In this document: in pieces, positions 20,280 to 33,300 of the stretch
Position numbering within the stretch: the first letter of the stretch is position 1
Layout: each line of letters begins with the position of its first letter
DNA from: Liopterus haemorrhoidalis
Lineage: Eukaryota; Arthropoda; Insecta; Coleoptera; Dytiscidae
NCBI GenBank assembly: GCA_963971575.1
Contig: OZ020619.1
Coordinates: forward strand, 28,772,800-28,836,799
DNA: 64,000 nt
Direction: 5' to 3'
Notes under the pieces: generated by a model
What the model saw: only the letters and a program-made list of their open reading frames with translations
Database searches by the model: none
Told to the model about the DNA's origin: nothing
Translations under genes and position numbers: made by a program

Positions 20280-21184
20280 TATATATTAATACTGGATGTA
20301 ACATTTCGGTCTGCAAGACAGCCCTCATCCGCAGTAAATGAAAACCGACATTATAGGCGCTTTCCAGGCTATCAAAAAGAGTAGCTCCGAGTTACTCCCA
20401 ACAGTTCAGTGGTTGTTCCAAGTAAAAGTACTTCACACTCTTAACTACTCCAGAATTACCTTCTCCCAGCCCCTGAAGTACCTACCTATATTTTAGAACT
20501 TGGAGTTCCTTTGTAGTGAGGGGGGCTCATGCAATTCAAACTTGTTAAAGATTTGTCGCGCATTTATAACTGTATTTTTTAATATTAAATAAGATCAATT
20601 TATCGTATCGTAAATATATCAAATTTAAAATAATTTGTACATTTAGTATAGTTTTTCTTTGACATTTGTTAATTTGTAAAAGAGCAGTGCCTCTTTCCAC
20701 TAAATACTCAACAAAAGTGTTCCATGGCAAAAATTTTCAGAGTAGAACATTTGGAGTAGTTCAGAGTATTTCATACCTACCTGGAAAGCACCTTATATGA
20801 AAGCAATGTGATTGACGTTTTACGGAATTTATCATTCCTGCAGAAAGTACAATCGACCCTTGATATTCTAGGGTGACATTCCCGGTTTTCACATTCGACT
20901 TTTTTTCTGTAATTTTTACGCGATATTTTTTTGCGCGAAAAAGGCGATTACTAAGCCCATGCACTTAGGGAAGAAATTATGAAAGAAAGTTAGCGACGTA
21001 GTTTATGAGTCAAGTTGTACATACAACGTTAAATGTCCCGAGTTTCCCGTTTCTATCAAAACCGTTTAAAAATCTCTCATAACTCATCAACAAATTATTT
21101 TCTTGGTTAGGTTAGGATGTTAGTTAAAATGTTTCTGCGCACCTAAACGCTATGTCATTGTATAACATCTGCTGAGGTTCCTAC
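20280..21184 (-). other. nuf 3' flank
   Basis: It presumably contains the nuf 3' UTR on the minus strand. I see no strong AATAAA on that strand and no supported gene. Confidence 0.4.
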
Positions 21185-21310
21185 TTATGCAGATCTTTGT
21201 TTAACTTCCAATAATTGAGGATAATTTTCTACAATATTGAGTAAAATACCATCGATATAACATCGAAGTTGAGCATTAACATCTTGTTGTTCCTTCAGGG
21301 CTTGCTGGAT
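21185..21310 (-). CDS. nuf: nuf homologue, Rab11-binding (FIP-RBD) last exon
   Basis: The acceptor is gttacag, then ATC CAG CAA in phase 0; TAA is at 21187-21185. The 41 residues include [20 protein letters not shown] and [12 protein letters not shown]. This is the Rab11/Arf-binding amphipathic helix of class II Rab11-FIPs, with the YID motif and the terminal NP/YP-x-LLEVK signature. Joined to the previous exon it gives [21 protein letters not shown], which aligns with no gap to the family. Confidence 0.92.
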   Translation of the reverse strand: MQQALKEQQDVNAQLRCYIDGILLNIVENYPQLLEVKQRSA

Positions 21311-24300
21311 CTGTAACAGGTAACATAAATAATTAATAATTATGTTTTAAAATACCGTTTTTCGTACAACATGTTTGTTTAGTTATTGGGAATTTGCGTA
21401 AAAATGACTCTTAAGTCCATAATTTGGTACAAAATCTTTATTAAAGCTGGCTATATACGATACGGTAAGTCTGCGAGAGTTAAGACTGGTTTATAATGGC
21501 TACATAACATAACGCATGGCATATAACATAGCATGTCTCCACAGCACAACGCAGAAGCCATAACTACGGTGTTTATAATAGAACTGATGTACCGCATTAG
21601 TACATTAGTCGGAACGCGGAGCTCTTCTTGATTTGTCATACAATATTGGATTATTTTCCACTAATTCAACCAACCTCGCTTCCTTTTCTATTTAAAAAAA
21701 AATAATGTAAACACAGTAAACCAAAAAAGTATACAAAAACTTCTTATGACAATTGCCACTCTCTTCTGTGATTGGCTACGCATAGCCTCCACAACCATAA
21801 ATATTCAACTTGGTGAATTTTTATGTTATGGAGTTATGTGTCTACGTTGTGCGATCGTATTATAAACAGGACAACGATAGTATTATGATTTAACTTCATT
21901 AAGTTAAGGAGCTAAATCTTTTTAACAAATGTAGTTGTACCGAATCAATAAGATTCCTTACTTCATTTCAGACGCAAATTCCCTATATACAATTTCGCTT
22001 TTAACGTTATGTTAATTATTCTGACATTTTCCAGACGCTTAATAGCCAAACATGCGTTTTTAGTGTACATTTTACTACCATTTTAAAATTTATTTATGTT
22101 ATTTATGTCTTTAGTATCATGCTTTTGTTTTTTCTTTCACCCATCCCGCAAAACAAACAAAAAAATACCAAACCAAAGAAAACATAAAACTAAAATAGCG
22201 TTATAGCGTTAGAATGTTATGAAAGCGTGTATTTTGATGGTCTAATATTACGGTGCGTACCTTAACAAAGTTGGATTGTGCTTCTGGCATCACAGGCTGC
22301 AAAAATAAATAAAGACGATCACATGAAAGCTACCAATAAGCCCAACAACTTAGGAAGCAACTTAAAAATATGCTAACGTAGAAAATAAGGTAGTACTTAT
22401 AAATAATTATAAAAAATAAACAATTAAATATTAACTTGGGAGAATGGACGCCCGCAATAAGCGGCAGAGGGGACACTTGCTCCCCCTGGAGTCTCTACTT
22501 TTAAGTGTTTTATTCCAAAGCCTTAAGCGTTTTTGTTCTCAAATTTATTTATTGTTATATTTGTCTATTTTATATTATAACTATTTTTATTTTCTCTATT
22601 GTATATTTGCTATTAATGTTGAAAAAAAAAATGTTCAAGTGCATTTACTCGTTTCAAATTTATAATGGGCCTCGCAACACTGGGGCCCCTCAGGGTTCAG
22701 AAAGGGTAAACAGGGGTGCCGAGAAAGGGCCCGGGAAGACAATAATTCCGCCATACCCCCTGGAAACTATAATTACGGGCCTGATGACAGTAAAAAATCA
22801 ACAAGTAGATAGAAATTGTACTTTATTTTTTCTGTAATATAATAAATATATATGATATGTTTAAGTGACGTGTTGATTTTCCACGCGGAAGCTGCCAATA
22901 GAAACGCCATAAAGGGGTCCAAATACTGATAACTGATGACAGCTAACTACATAAACAAAGTGTGTAGTCAAATCGGGTCTGGCCCGGACCTATAAACACT
23001 ATTATTGCTATTATTATTACGTCAACTATGAAGTCAATTATGACGGATGATCGTTTATCCGATTTGAGTATGTTAAATGTGCACAGGAAAAAGACCACTA
23101 ATAATAGAGTAGATTTTATAGAACAAATCATTGAAGCAAATTTGCCAATGAACTCAGACGCCTTCAATTTCTATTTAAATAGTGTCCTGAACTTACGAAA
23201 GTTTATTTAATAAATTACTCAATATTTACAATGAATATGCGTTTATATTTTACCCCCTTGAAAGAAAATTTACGGGCGCCCATGCCTGGGGGTAATTTTG
23301 AATAATAGATTAGTATTTATTTTTATATTGCAAAGCTGCTACTGTTAAATTAATATGTTATTTGTTAAATTAATTACGATATCTGACATTTTATAAGAAG
23401 ATATTCATTTATTTGTTGTATAAATGGGTTACTTCAAATTGATAATCATAATATAAAATAATCGGTATGAATATGCCTTAAGGTATAGAAAACAAAAGAG
23501 TGACCTGCAAAGAATGTAGTAATGTCTAACATGAAATGAGAAATGAAGCATACGATTTCATAAAATAAATTTAACAGGACAATTAAATTTAACCATAAAA
23601 TTAACTCGGACAATTATAATATACAGAATGAACAAGCCAGTTGTTTATTGTGGCATATGGGTACACGCTATGAATAATAAGAATGTTGCCACATTAGATA
23701 CAGTTGATTTCACATATCGTCTCTGTTCATATGAAACCTCCTATAGTTTATTTATTAGGTTCGTGTAGAATCAGATTTTGAAATCCAGTGACTTTTACTC
23801 AGGGGCGCCGAGGGCGAACCCGGGCCCTAATAAAACAATAATTACGAGCCCGGGTACGTTAAAAATAATTCCAGGGAACCCCTACCCCCTCCCAGAAAAA
23901 TGATAGTTACAGGTCCGATAACAGGTAAAAAAACTAAATACAAACAGAGATTGTTCTTTATTTTTTATGTAATATAATATATATGTTTACGTGACGTACG
24001 GAAGCTACGGACGGAAACGCCACAAAGGGGCCCAAAATACTGATAACTGACGACAGTTAAATACATTAAAAAAGTATGAAGTCAATTCGGGACAAGAAAT
24101 TCTAATTAGTAAAATTATGATTAGAATGTTCGTAAATTTAAAAACAAAAGTATAGACCAGGAGTCGGCAACCTTTTTGTCAATAAGGGCGCAATATAAAT
24201 TCAAATGTTATTGAGGGCGCATAAAAACGTAAAATAAGTAAACACTCGGTGTTCGCAAGATCGTGTAATCTAGCGCTGATCGCTTAAGTCGAATCACCAA

Positions 24301-27300
24301 TAGATGCGATGTGGATATTGGGCTCAGTATGTGTGTCACGATAGCGAGAGCGCATAAAAATTTCACCGAGGGCGCCGTGTTGACGACCCCGGTATAGACT
24401 ATTCCAAACGTTTAAGCGGAACTAACTGGAATTTTTCTTTTTGTAAGTTGTCATGAGCTCTTCTTTTAAGTTTTGAATAGGGCTTTTGCTAAATAAAATG
24501 ATCAAAGCCTCACTTAAACGGTAAAATTTACTAGAATTTAAAATCTAATTCCACTTAAACAAAAAAAAAAAAAAAGCTATAAGTAAAAATTTTATCAATA
24601 TGAACCAATGTTCCTCAACCGTCTATAATGTATATAATGCGTGTATAAGGTGTTTTGTTTTGTAATACGTAACTAGATCTGATAATTTTGGTGACTTTTG
24701 GATTTTGACATATCCATGTGAACTAACACTATGATAATATTATAATTCTATTGCCAATATACTACATAAAAACTAAACTTTCCCTGTTAGTTACGTATTA
24801 CAAAATGAAACATATAATATGAAATAATGCGGCTGTATTTACTACACGTTGGATGAAATTTTGAATACTTATAATTTCTAAGAGAATTAAGTTTTATTAT
24901 TGAAACTCTGCAGATTACTGCAGGCCCCTTTAAATCCTGTTGCGGACACCCAGAGATTCACGGACCACATTTTGGGACAGACCGATTAGATTGTTCATTT
25001 TATATGCATGACATTACTGTATTTTTGCTACCATTTCTTTCGTTTCCTTTACTATAGGACAGGGCCTTACGGATTTCAGATTTCCTTTTTTTTTTTTGTT
25101 CTTTTTTACCACCTTTTTTACCGACCGCCAACATATATAAGGGAGGTATTGTGATCATACCGATTTTGACATTTCGAGATTTCGATGGATCTCCACGAAT
25201 TGAGGTCCCTACATAACGTTTTGACTATTTTTAGAATGATGTCTGTCGGTCTGTCTGTCCGTCCGTCTGTCTGTCTGTCCGTCTGTCTGTCTGTCTGTCT
25301 GTCCGTCTGTCTGTCTGTCCGTCTGTCTGTGTACACGTGCAGAGCAAATTTGGCTGAAAGGATTTTTAAGAAACTTATACATATTTAAGCTTTTGCCATC
25401 AATGGCACGAGTTGATCAACTTTTGGTAAAAATCGGTTAACTAAAAATGGGAGTTTACTCGTGTCGATTTTAAGATTTTTGTGAATATTTCACAACAGAA
25501 AAATATTTCGAAAACTTTTATTTGAGACGTTTTTTGATAAAACGAAAAATTTCGAATAATTTTTATAATTTTTTTTCTCAGTTTTTTCATACTTATATGT
25601 AACGTTTCCATGGTCATGATAAATAATATCTCAGTTAGAAAATATTAGGCCAAGTTATTTCTACTCTGCTGCTAGAATGTATTTTATATAAGTACTTTAT
25701 GACGGCGGTCGGTCCTGTGGTGGCCACAGCTGATTTTTGTTCAACACTTCAATCGGTCTTTTTTCTGAGCCCGGTTCCTCAAAATTACACGCTGACCCTA
25801 ACTATATAGATTAATTTGTGATATTCTTATAAAAATGTATAAAAATTCTATTTAAAAAATAAAATAAAAATCTGATATTACATAATAGTAATGTCCCAAA
25901 GACGCATGCAACCAAAATAAAATCGTAATTAATTTTTCTAGTACTCAAACCCCATTTAAACATGAGCAAAGGCATGGAGCAATTTAAAGACATGGCTAGG
26001 TTCAACTTTATTTTACACTTAACAGATTTTATTTAGATTTCTAGGCATTATCCGATAATAGAAATTATAAATTATAGTTAGCTATTTATATTAATGAAAT
26101 TAGTCTTCGTCTGTGTTTGTTTTAACCCATTAACATTCATAGTTCGTTGAATTCCCCATAAATTATAACCATTCAATAATTTGCATACTATTCTAACTAG
26201 CTCCCAACTTACCTGATCATGTGACATAGCCTCTAGCTCAGCAGCCAAACTTGTTTCTCCAGCTCCTGTTAGCAATCGTCCCTGTTCTACTCCCGCTGTC
26301 AGCAAACTCGCTTGGAGTTCCTCATTGTTCTCCAACAGGCTCTTGTTCTCTGACCTCAAGTTCGCGACCTCTTGGTGTAACTCCTCCAGTCTGATAGCTT
26401 CTGGGGACGTTGTTGGAAGAGCTGGTGTACAAGATGCTGATCTTAGCCTTTCTATTTCATGAGATAGTTCTTCGATTAGTTGATTATTTGTTTGGCGTTC
26501 ATGCTGCCATCTGAAATAAAAATAATTGATACTTTATGTCAAACTCAGGCCCGTAACGAGGGCGTGGCGAAAGAGGCGCCCGATAAGGGCGCAAAATAAA
26601 ATTTCGATAAATATAATTTTTTTTCCGTAGCTGTGATATTTGTTAATTTAACACTTTTAGTTTCGTGCGACTTAAGTAAAGATTATTATTTTTTTATTTA
26701 TTTTTCGAGATCATACATTTGTAAGCATTATCATATGCAGCGTAAAATAACAATCAAAAGTGAGTAACTTTTGATGATTATTTTACCTAACCTATTTATC
26801 TAACTTAACCTAACCTAAGTACGACATACATTTTGCGCGTCGTTAGATATATTCTTTGGGCTATTGCGTTTTTATCTAGTATTTTGTATTAACTTCTCCA
26901 CGTCTATGTGTTAACTCCTAAACACGTGTGTTTGTTATTGTCTGGCCTATAGACTAGAATACATGAATATAATATAGTTTGCAACATAAATGTATAATAT
27001 CTCGATTTCAAAATAACATTCCTTTCGACAAAATAACGTGCGTTTGGAGCTCCAAAGGTGCAATTGCTTTCGTTTTTGTCCCAAGTATTTTTAAATGGAA
27101 AAGACCGTAGTTAATTTTGTTTATTGTACAACATAATGACTAGAGATGGGTCGTTCATGAACGAACCGGTTCACTGAGCCGGCTCAGTACACTGACTGAA
27201 GTGACACGGTTCACCAAATTGAAATGAGCCGGCTCACGGTTCACTATATAGTTTCAAGTTTCAAAGATACGATTAGTCGGGCGATTGTGAGCAGTGACCG

Positions 27301-30300
27301 GAGTGATCCGGATCTGGATCGATGTCATGTTGAACTTCGCGAGAACTCGGCTTGTAATGTATTATCATAAAGTGTATTTTGTCATCAATTTGTAGGGCAG
27401 TTTATTTGAAACTAATAGGCTTAGTCTGCATTTTCTTACAACCATACTATATAAAAATATTAAAAATATTGCCCAAATCCCAGATGTCCGATTTATAAGG
27501 GAAATAAACATCGCCATAAACTTAACACATCTGGTTTAAAATACAGTAGCTACATAAAGTGAATTGTTTGTTTCAAAAATGTTAGATAAGAGCCGGGGCT
27601 AAGCGACGTTCTACCTACGAACGAACGACCTAGCAACCGACAACTGACTGATCTGTGTCTCGGGATCATGTTTACAGTTCATATATTGCAGGAACCGGCA
27701 CTAAGCGACGTTCTACCTACGAACGAACGACCGACAACTGACCGACCTGTGTCTCGAAAACATGTTTCCAGTTCATATAATGCAAGAGCCGGCTCCAAGC
27801 GACGTTCTACCTACGAACGAACGACCGACCTATGTCTCGGAAACATGTTTACTTAACCGGATCACTGAGCCGGATCAATGAACCGGCTCAACAAACTGAA
27901 CGACCTCCACTGATCCGGTTCCGCAAACTGAGCCGAAATCCCCATCTCTAATATTGACATACTGCGTAAATATTAGAAATTATTATATTATTAAAAACAA
28001 AAAATTAAATTAAAAAAAATTTATATTGGGTTCACTCTTGAAAATATAAAGAAAAATGTAACTTCAATTGATAAGTTTGTGAGAAGATCATAAACACCTC
28101 CATATCATTCAACCGAATTAAATCTGCCTTTTACAAGTAGTCATGTTTCATGTGAAACTGAAACGGAAGAGAAAAGTATAACTGAAACTCAAAGCGAGAT
28201 GCAAGTTAATAATGATAATTATATGGTGGATATTTAATTAAAAAATATTAATAATGCTAAAATAATTGATTTTAATGATTCCGCAATATGGCACATAACC
28301 AATAGCAACATACAACTATTTGTTCAACATGGACCCGCGTTGGGCGATAATACAAATGTTTATCCAAACACAGAAAATCGGCATTTTGATAAAAAATGGT
28401 TTATAACAACCATGACAAACGGCGAGCAGGAGATGTTAATGTATACTGTTTTAATTAAGTTAGTCGACTCCAATTAAGTATTTTTTTTTACCAACGGTCT
28501 AATAAATTTAGAACCACATATACTTAGAAAATGTACATTTTTATGCTCTTTCTAATGATATTTTTTATTTTGACCATCAATCCACGAGTTTTCCTATCTA
28601 AAACTGTTTCCACAAGTTAATTTGCTATGGACATATTTGGAACGAATACCGAGTATAATATAATCTAATACGATATAGCTTTACTTATGTCCGAAATATT
28701 GCTTTTAGTGTTCACAGATGAAATAGTTACTGTTTCTGACGGTGCTAGATATTCGCGGTAACGTTCAGATAATTACATAACCTGTCCATAGCAAATCAAT
28801 TGTGTTTGTAGATTAGGGCAAAAACTCCAAGTCAAAACATGTGCGTTGTTAGTTTCGTCGAATTTAATTAATAAACTGAGTTCTTCAGCTAAATTTTGAT
28901 TACATCCTGATTACAATCCTGATTACAATCTTATTAGTCGGCCAAATTTAGCATTCGCGGTGACAATGATATCTATCGGACATACGCATTAAATATGTTT
29001 ATGAACTTATTCCTTAAATGTTGTTACCTTATTAAAAACTTCATCCACGAACAAAGCTAACGTATATTTTAAATAAGTAAATAGATAAACCGGTAATAGA
29101 TCTAAACCCGCAATAAGAAACACGTTGTTAAAAATTTTGGTCACCTTCTGTTTGGCGCCTATGACGTCTCTGCCTGTATTTTCAGTTTGTTCCGGAAAAT
29201 TTTAGGACTACCATTCGATTCTTTGGTTCACAATCTTGCTCACACATCGCGTTTTCGATAAAAAAAATTGGTGGTCGTGTGGTTTGATACACCCTGTATA
29301 CAAGATCAGATAAATTTTATTTAATGTTGTATTATAAATGCAGCAACTCTAAAAGCAGGGTATTTTTGTGGAAACTTAGTTTTACAATTGGTTCCAAGTG
29401 GTGACTGGCAGAGCGTAATAATTCAAATGAAATGTAACTATTATCTTCAGAAGATTATGGGGCGGGTTTCAGTGTTATGTAATTCAAGTAATAACTGGAA
29501 ACATTTGCATTTTAATGACATCTTTCTGCCATAATTATAAGCAGTAACGTTAAATGTTCCGAATAAAATTTATGATTTAAAATGTAAATTGTATGACATG
29601 GAACACAATGAAAAAGTAGACGGAATAATCAAATCAATAGAACAAGTAATGAAATTCAAATAGTATACAGAGAATTAGGAAACCCTCGACTAGTGCAGAC
29701 ACGAATATTGTGAGATTCGTTACCAAATTTCGATTAGCGTGAATCAAAATTTCGATTTAGCTGAAATAAAATTAGTAACAATCTATACATCAAATTTTGC
29801 ACCGAATTTTTATCTATCTAAGGTGCGTTCGGTATAACTGTGCAGTGCAGTGGCGTGCAAGTTATTTGTCACGTGACCACCTTGTAAACTATACAAGAAA
29901 GTCAGAGACGAACGCTCTGTTAAGATTATTATTCTCGTTATTATAATCTATTCTTTTTTGTAAACAAATGAATGTTATGTGTGATTACATGAAGTCTGTC
30001 CCCTGCTACTTATTTAGTACGATATTATAAAAACTACGCATGAAGTTTTTGGGTTGCTTTATATAATATAAAAGAAATTTTATTTGATGAGGAAAACAGT
30101 TCAGAGGCAAAAATGTTTGAATATGCAGAGAGTACTGTTCCAAACATGACAACATATCAATTTAAAAGACATTTCTTGTATACAGATTTTTTTAAAAAGT
30201 CTTTTGTAGGAGATTGTCTTTTGCAGTTCCTTTAGAGAAGGAATTAATGATCATGATGTCAATACTATATTTATTTGGCAAATGCTGCAAGCATAAACAA

Positions 30301-33300
30301 TGGTATATTGATTGTTTTCACTCATTTTGTTTTGTAGAAAAAATAACTTATATTTTTACCGCGAAAAACACTATTGCACAGATTGCCTCACGCTCTAAAC
30401 TTGGGACGAGTGTGCAGCACAAACTGCACTGCACGATATATGCCAAACGATTTTCGTGGGGCACGGAGCTCACAGAAACCTTATACCGAACGTTTCTTGT
30501 GTAAATTATGCAGAATATGTAGATTATTAGCTTATGCCGAACGCACCTCTAATAAGATATTTTTAATTATAAGAAAATATATTGTAAAATAATATCGCTG
30601 AATAACTTAATAATAGATATCAGACAACAAAGTTCTGTAATTTTTTAAATATATTTGTAGGTTTCAAATAATTTGTATATATATATAGTTCAGATCCGTT
30701 TATTACTATCGTAAGAAGAAGAATAAAATCAAATTAAGTTGGCCCTAAAGCAAATGGAGTTCCATCCCCCCTACTATTTTTAATATTTATTAACGACATT
30801 AATTTTGTAATAAAAAATTCCTTCACTCTCTTGTTTGCTGATGATTGATGATTTAAAGCTTTTTCGCAAAATCGAAACTGTACTAGATGCTGAGCTACTG
30901 CAGGCAGACATTAACAGTCTTCGTTTGTACTGCCGAGAAAATAAACTATTCTTAAACTATGACAAATGCACAGTTATAACTTTTACAAGAAATAGAAATA
31001 CTATAACTTATATCTATAATTTTAATGGCACTCGTATCACAACAACTGATGTTAAAGATTTGGGAGTACTATTTGACTCCAAATTAACATTTGAACCCCC
31101 ATATTAACAACATTGCAGCTAAATTTTTTAAAATGCTAGGTTTCGTGATTAGATCAACACAAGATTTTCAATCAGTAGCTGATTTAAAATCATTATATTT
31201 TGCTTACGTTTTAAGTAACATTCAATTTGCCTCTGCAATTTTGAATCCATCATACGAAACTTACAATAACAAGTTAGAAAAAATTAAATTTTTCTTGTTA
31301 AATACCTTTGTTTTAAGAATAGTTCGTACTAGAGATGGGAATTTCGGCTCAGTTTGCGGAACCGGATCAGTGGAGGTCGTTCAGTTTGTTGAACCGGTTC
31401 ATTGATCCGGCTCAGTGATCCGGTTAAGTAAATATGTCTCCGAAACACAGGACGGTCGTTAGTTCGTAGGTAGAAAGTCGCTTAGAGCCGGTTCTTGCAA
31501 TATATAAACTGTAAATATGATCCCGAGACACAGGTCGGTCGTAGGTAGAACGTCGTATACAGCCGGCTCTTGCTTAGAGCCGATTCTTGCAATATATGAA
31601 CTGTAAACATGATCCCGAGACGCAGGTCGGTCGGTCGTTCGGTCGTAGGTAGAACGTCGCTTAGAACCGACTCTTGCTCAGAGCCGGTTCTTGTAAACAT
31701 GATCCCGAGACACAGGTCGGTCGGTCGTTCGGTAGAACGTCGCTTAGAGCTTAGAGGTAGAACGTCGCTTAGAGCCGACTCTTGCTTAGAGCCGGTTCTT
31801 TTAAACATGATACCGAGACACAGGTCAGTCAGTTGCCGGTCGTCCGGTCGTAGGTAGAACGTCGCTTAGCCCCGACTCTTATCTAACATTTTTGAAACAA
31901 GCAATTCACTTTATGTAGCTACTGTATTTTAAACCAGATGTGTTAAGTTTATGGCGATGTTTATTGCCCTTATAAATCGGACATCTGGGATTTGGGCAAT
32001 ATTTTTAATATTTTTATATAGTATGGTTGTAAGAAAATACAGACTAACCCTATTAGTTTCAAATAAACTGCCCTACAAATTGATGACAAAATACACTTTA
32101 TGATAATACATTACAAGCCAAGTTCTCGCGAAGTTCAACATGACATCGATCCAGATCCGGATCACTCCGGTCACTGTTCACAATCGCCCGACCAATCGTA
32201 TCCTTGAAACTTGAAACTATACAGTGAGCCGTGAGCCGGCTCATTTCAATTTGGTGAACCGTGTCACTTCGGTCAGTGTACTGAGCCGGCTCAGTGAGCC
32301 GGTTCGTTCATGAACGACCCATCTCTAGTTCGTACTATACGGATTATCATAACCGTTGTTGTGAGTTCAAATTATTAACTTTAAAGGACCGTCGTATTTT
32401 GTCGGACATGAAAATGCTGTATAAAATCCTTAACATATTGATAAGTTGTAATGATTGGATTAATTGGGCCGTATCGGCCCAATTCTGTAAGCAAGTTACT
32501 ACGAAAAAGTTACAATAAAAGTTGCTAAATACAAGGTCAGTAACTATTTTAGTAACTTTCACGAAATTCGTATTCTGTAAGAGAAAAATTGCTATGAAAT
32601 TAGTAACTAGTTGCTAAGAAAGTTATTATGGATAACAACTAACAGAAAGCAGTTGCTACACTTATGTCGGGTTGCTAACGTAAGAGTTTTCTCTAACTCG
32701 AGTTAAAATCATTTGTTTTTGTATGCTACAACATACAAAAACAAATGATTTTAACTCGAGTTAGGGATAACTCTTACTTTAGCAACTGGCCATTAGTAAC
32801 TTCAAAATAACTTGTTAAAATCATGTAAAATCGCAATTTCTCTGTTTAATAATGAATTATTTCAAGCATTTTACAATGAAGGGCAACATAGAGACAATAA
32901 TTATAGGATTTTTATTTTATTTTTTGTATAGCACAGAATTCTTCGAGTTCTTTATTTCAATTTCTATTTTTTTTTTTTTTGTTTATTTACATTTGTTTTA
33001 TAATAGTATAACAGTACAATATTTTTTAAATGTATTAACTACGACTGTCAATAGTAGCCGCGCACACAAGGGGGTGGTCGACGAGTTCAGATCCCCTCCC
33101 CCAAAGATTTGAAAAATCAAATACTTATTAACTAAAAACTAAGCGATTGCAAATAAGAATCACCTTTTTTATTACTAAAAATTAAATTATAATCAAAATT
33201 AAATAAATATATAAACCCAGTCCTCTCCATAAAAACACAACAATACATTTGTATTATATTACAGATATTTTTTCGAAATGGACCCTTCCCAGATCAATGT

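Larger units (their letters stand above)
26546..28437 (+). mobile_element. hAT remnant (ZMYM1-like), interrupted by another hAT
   Basis: CAGGCCCGTAACGAGGGCG at 26546 has the look of a hAT left end. A decayed transposase N-terminus follows at about 28050-28435 on the same strand. The element is split by the 810-bp insertion at 27141-27950. No right TIR was found. Confidence 0.5.

Noticed and set aside
25118..25388. Long ORFs on both strands over the CTGT repeat (TDRQTDRQ / SVCLSVCL)
   Set aside because: They are translations of a (CTGT)n microsatellite, open in several frames because the repeat has no stops.
27668..31857. ORFs with repeated NERPTTDRP / RRSVGRSVV peptides
   Set aside because: They lie inside the minisatellite of the two hAT-type elements; the repeats in the peptide simply mirror the DNA array.
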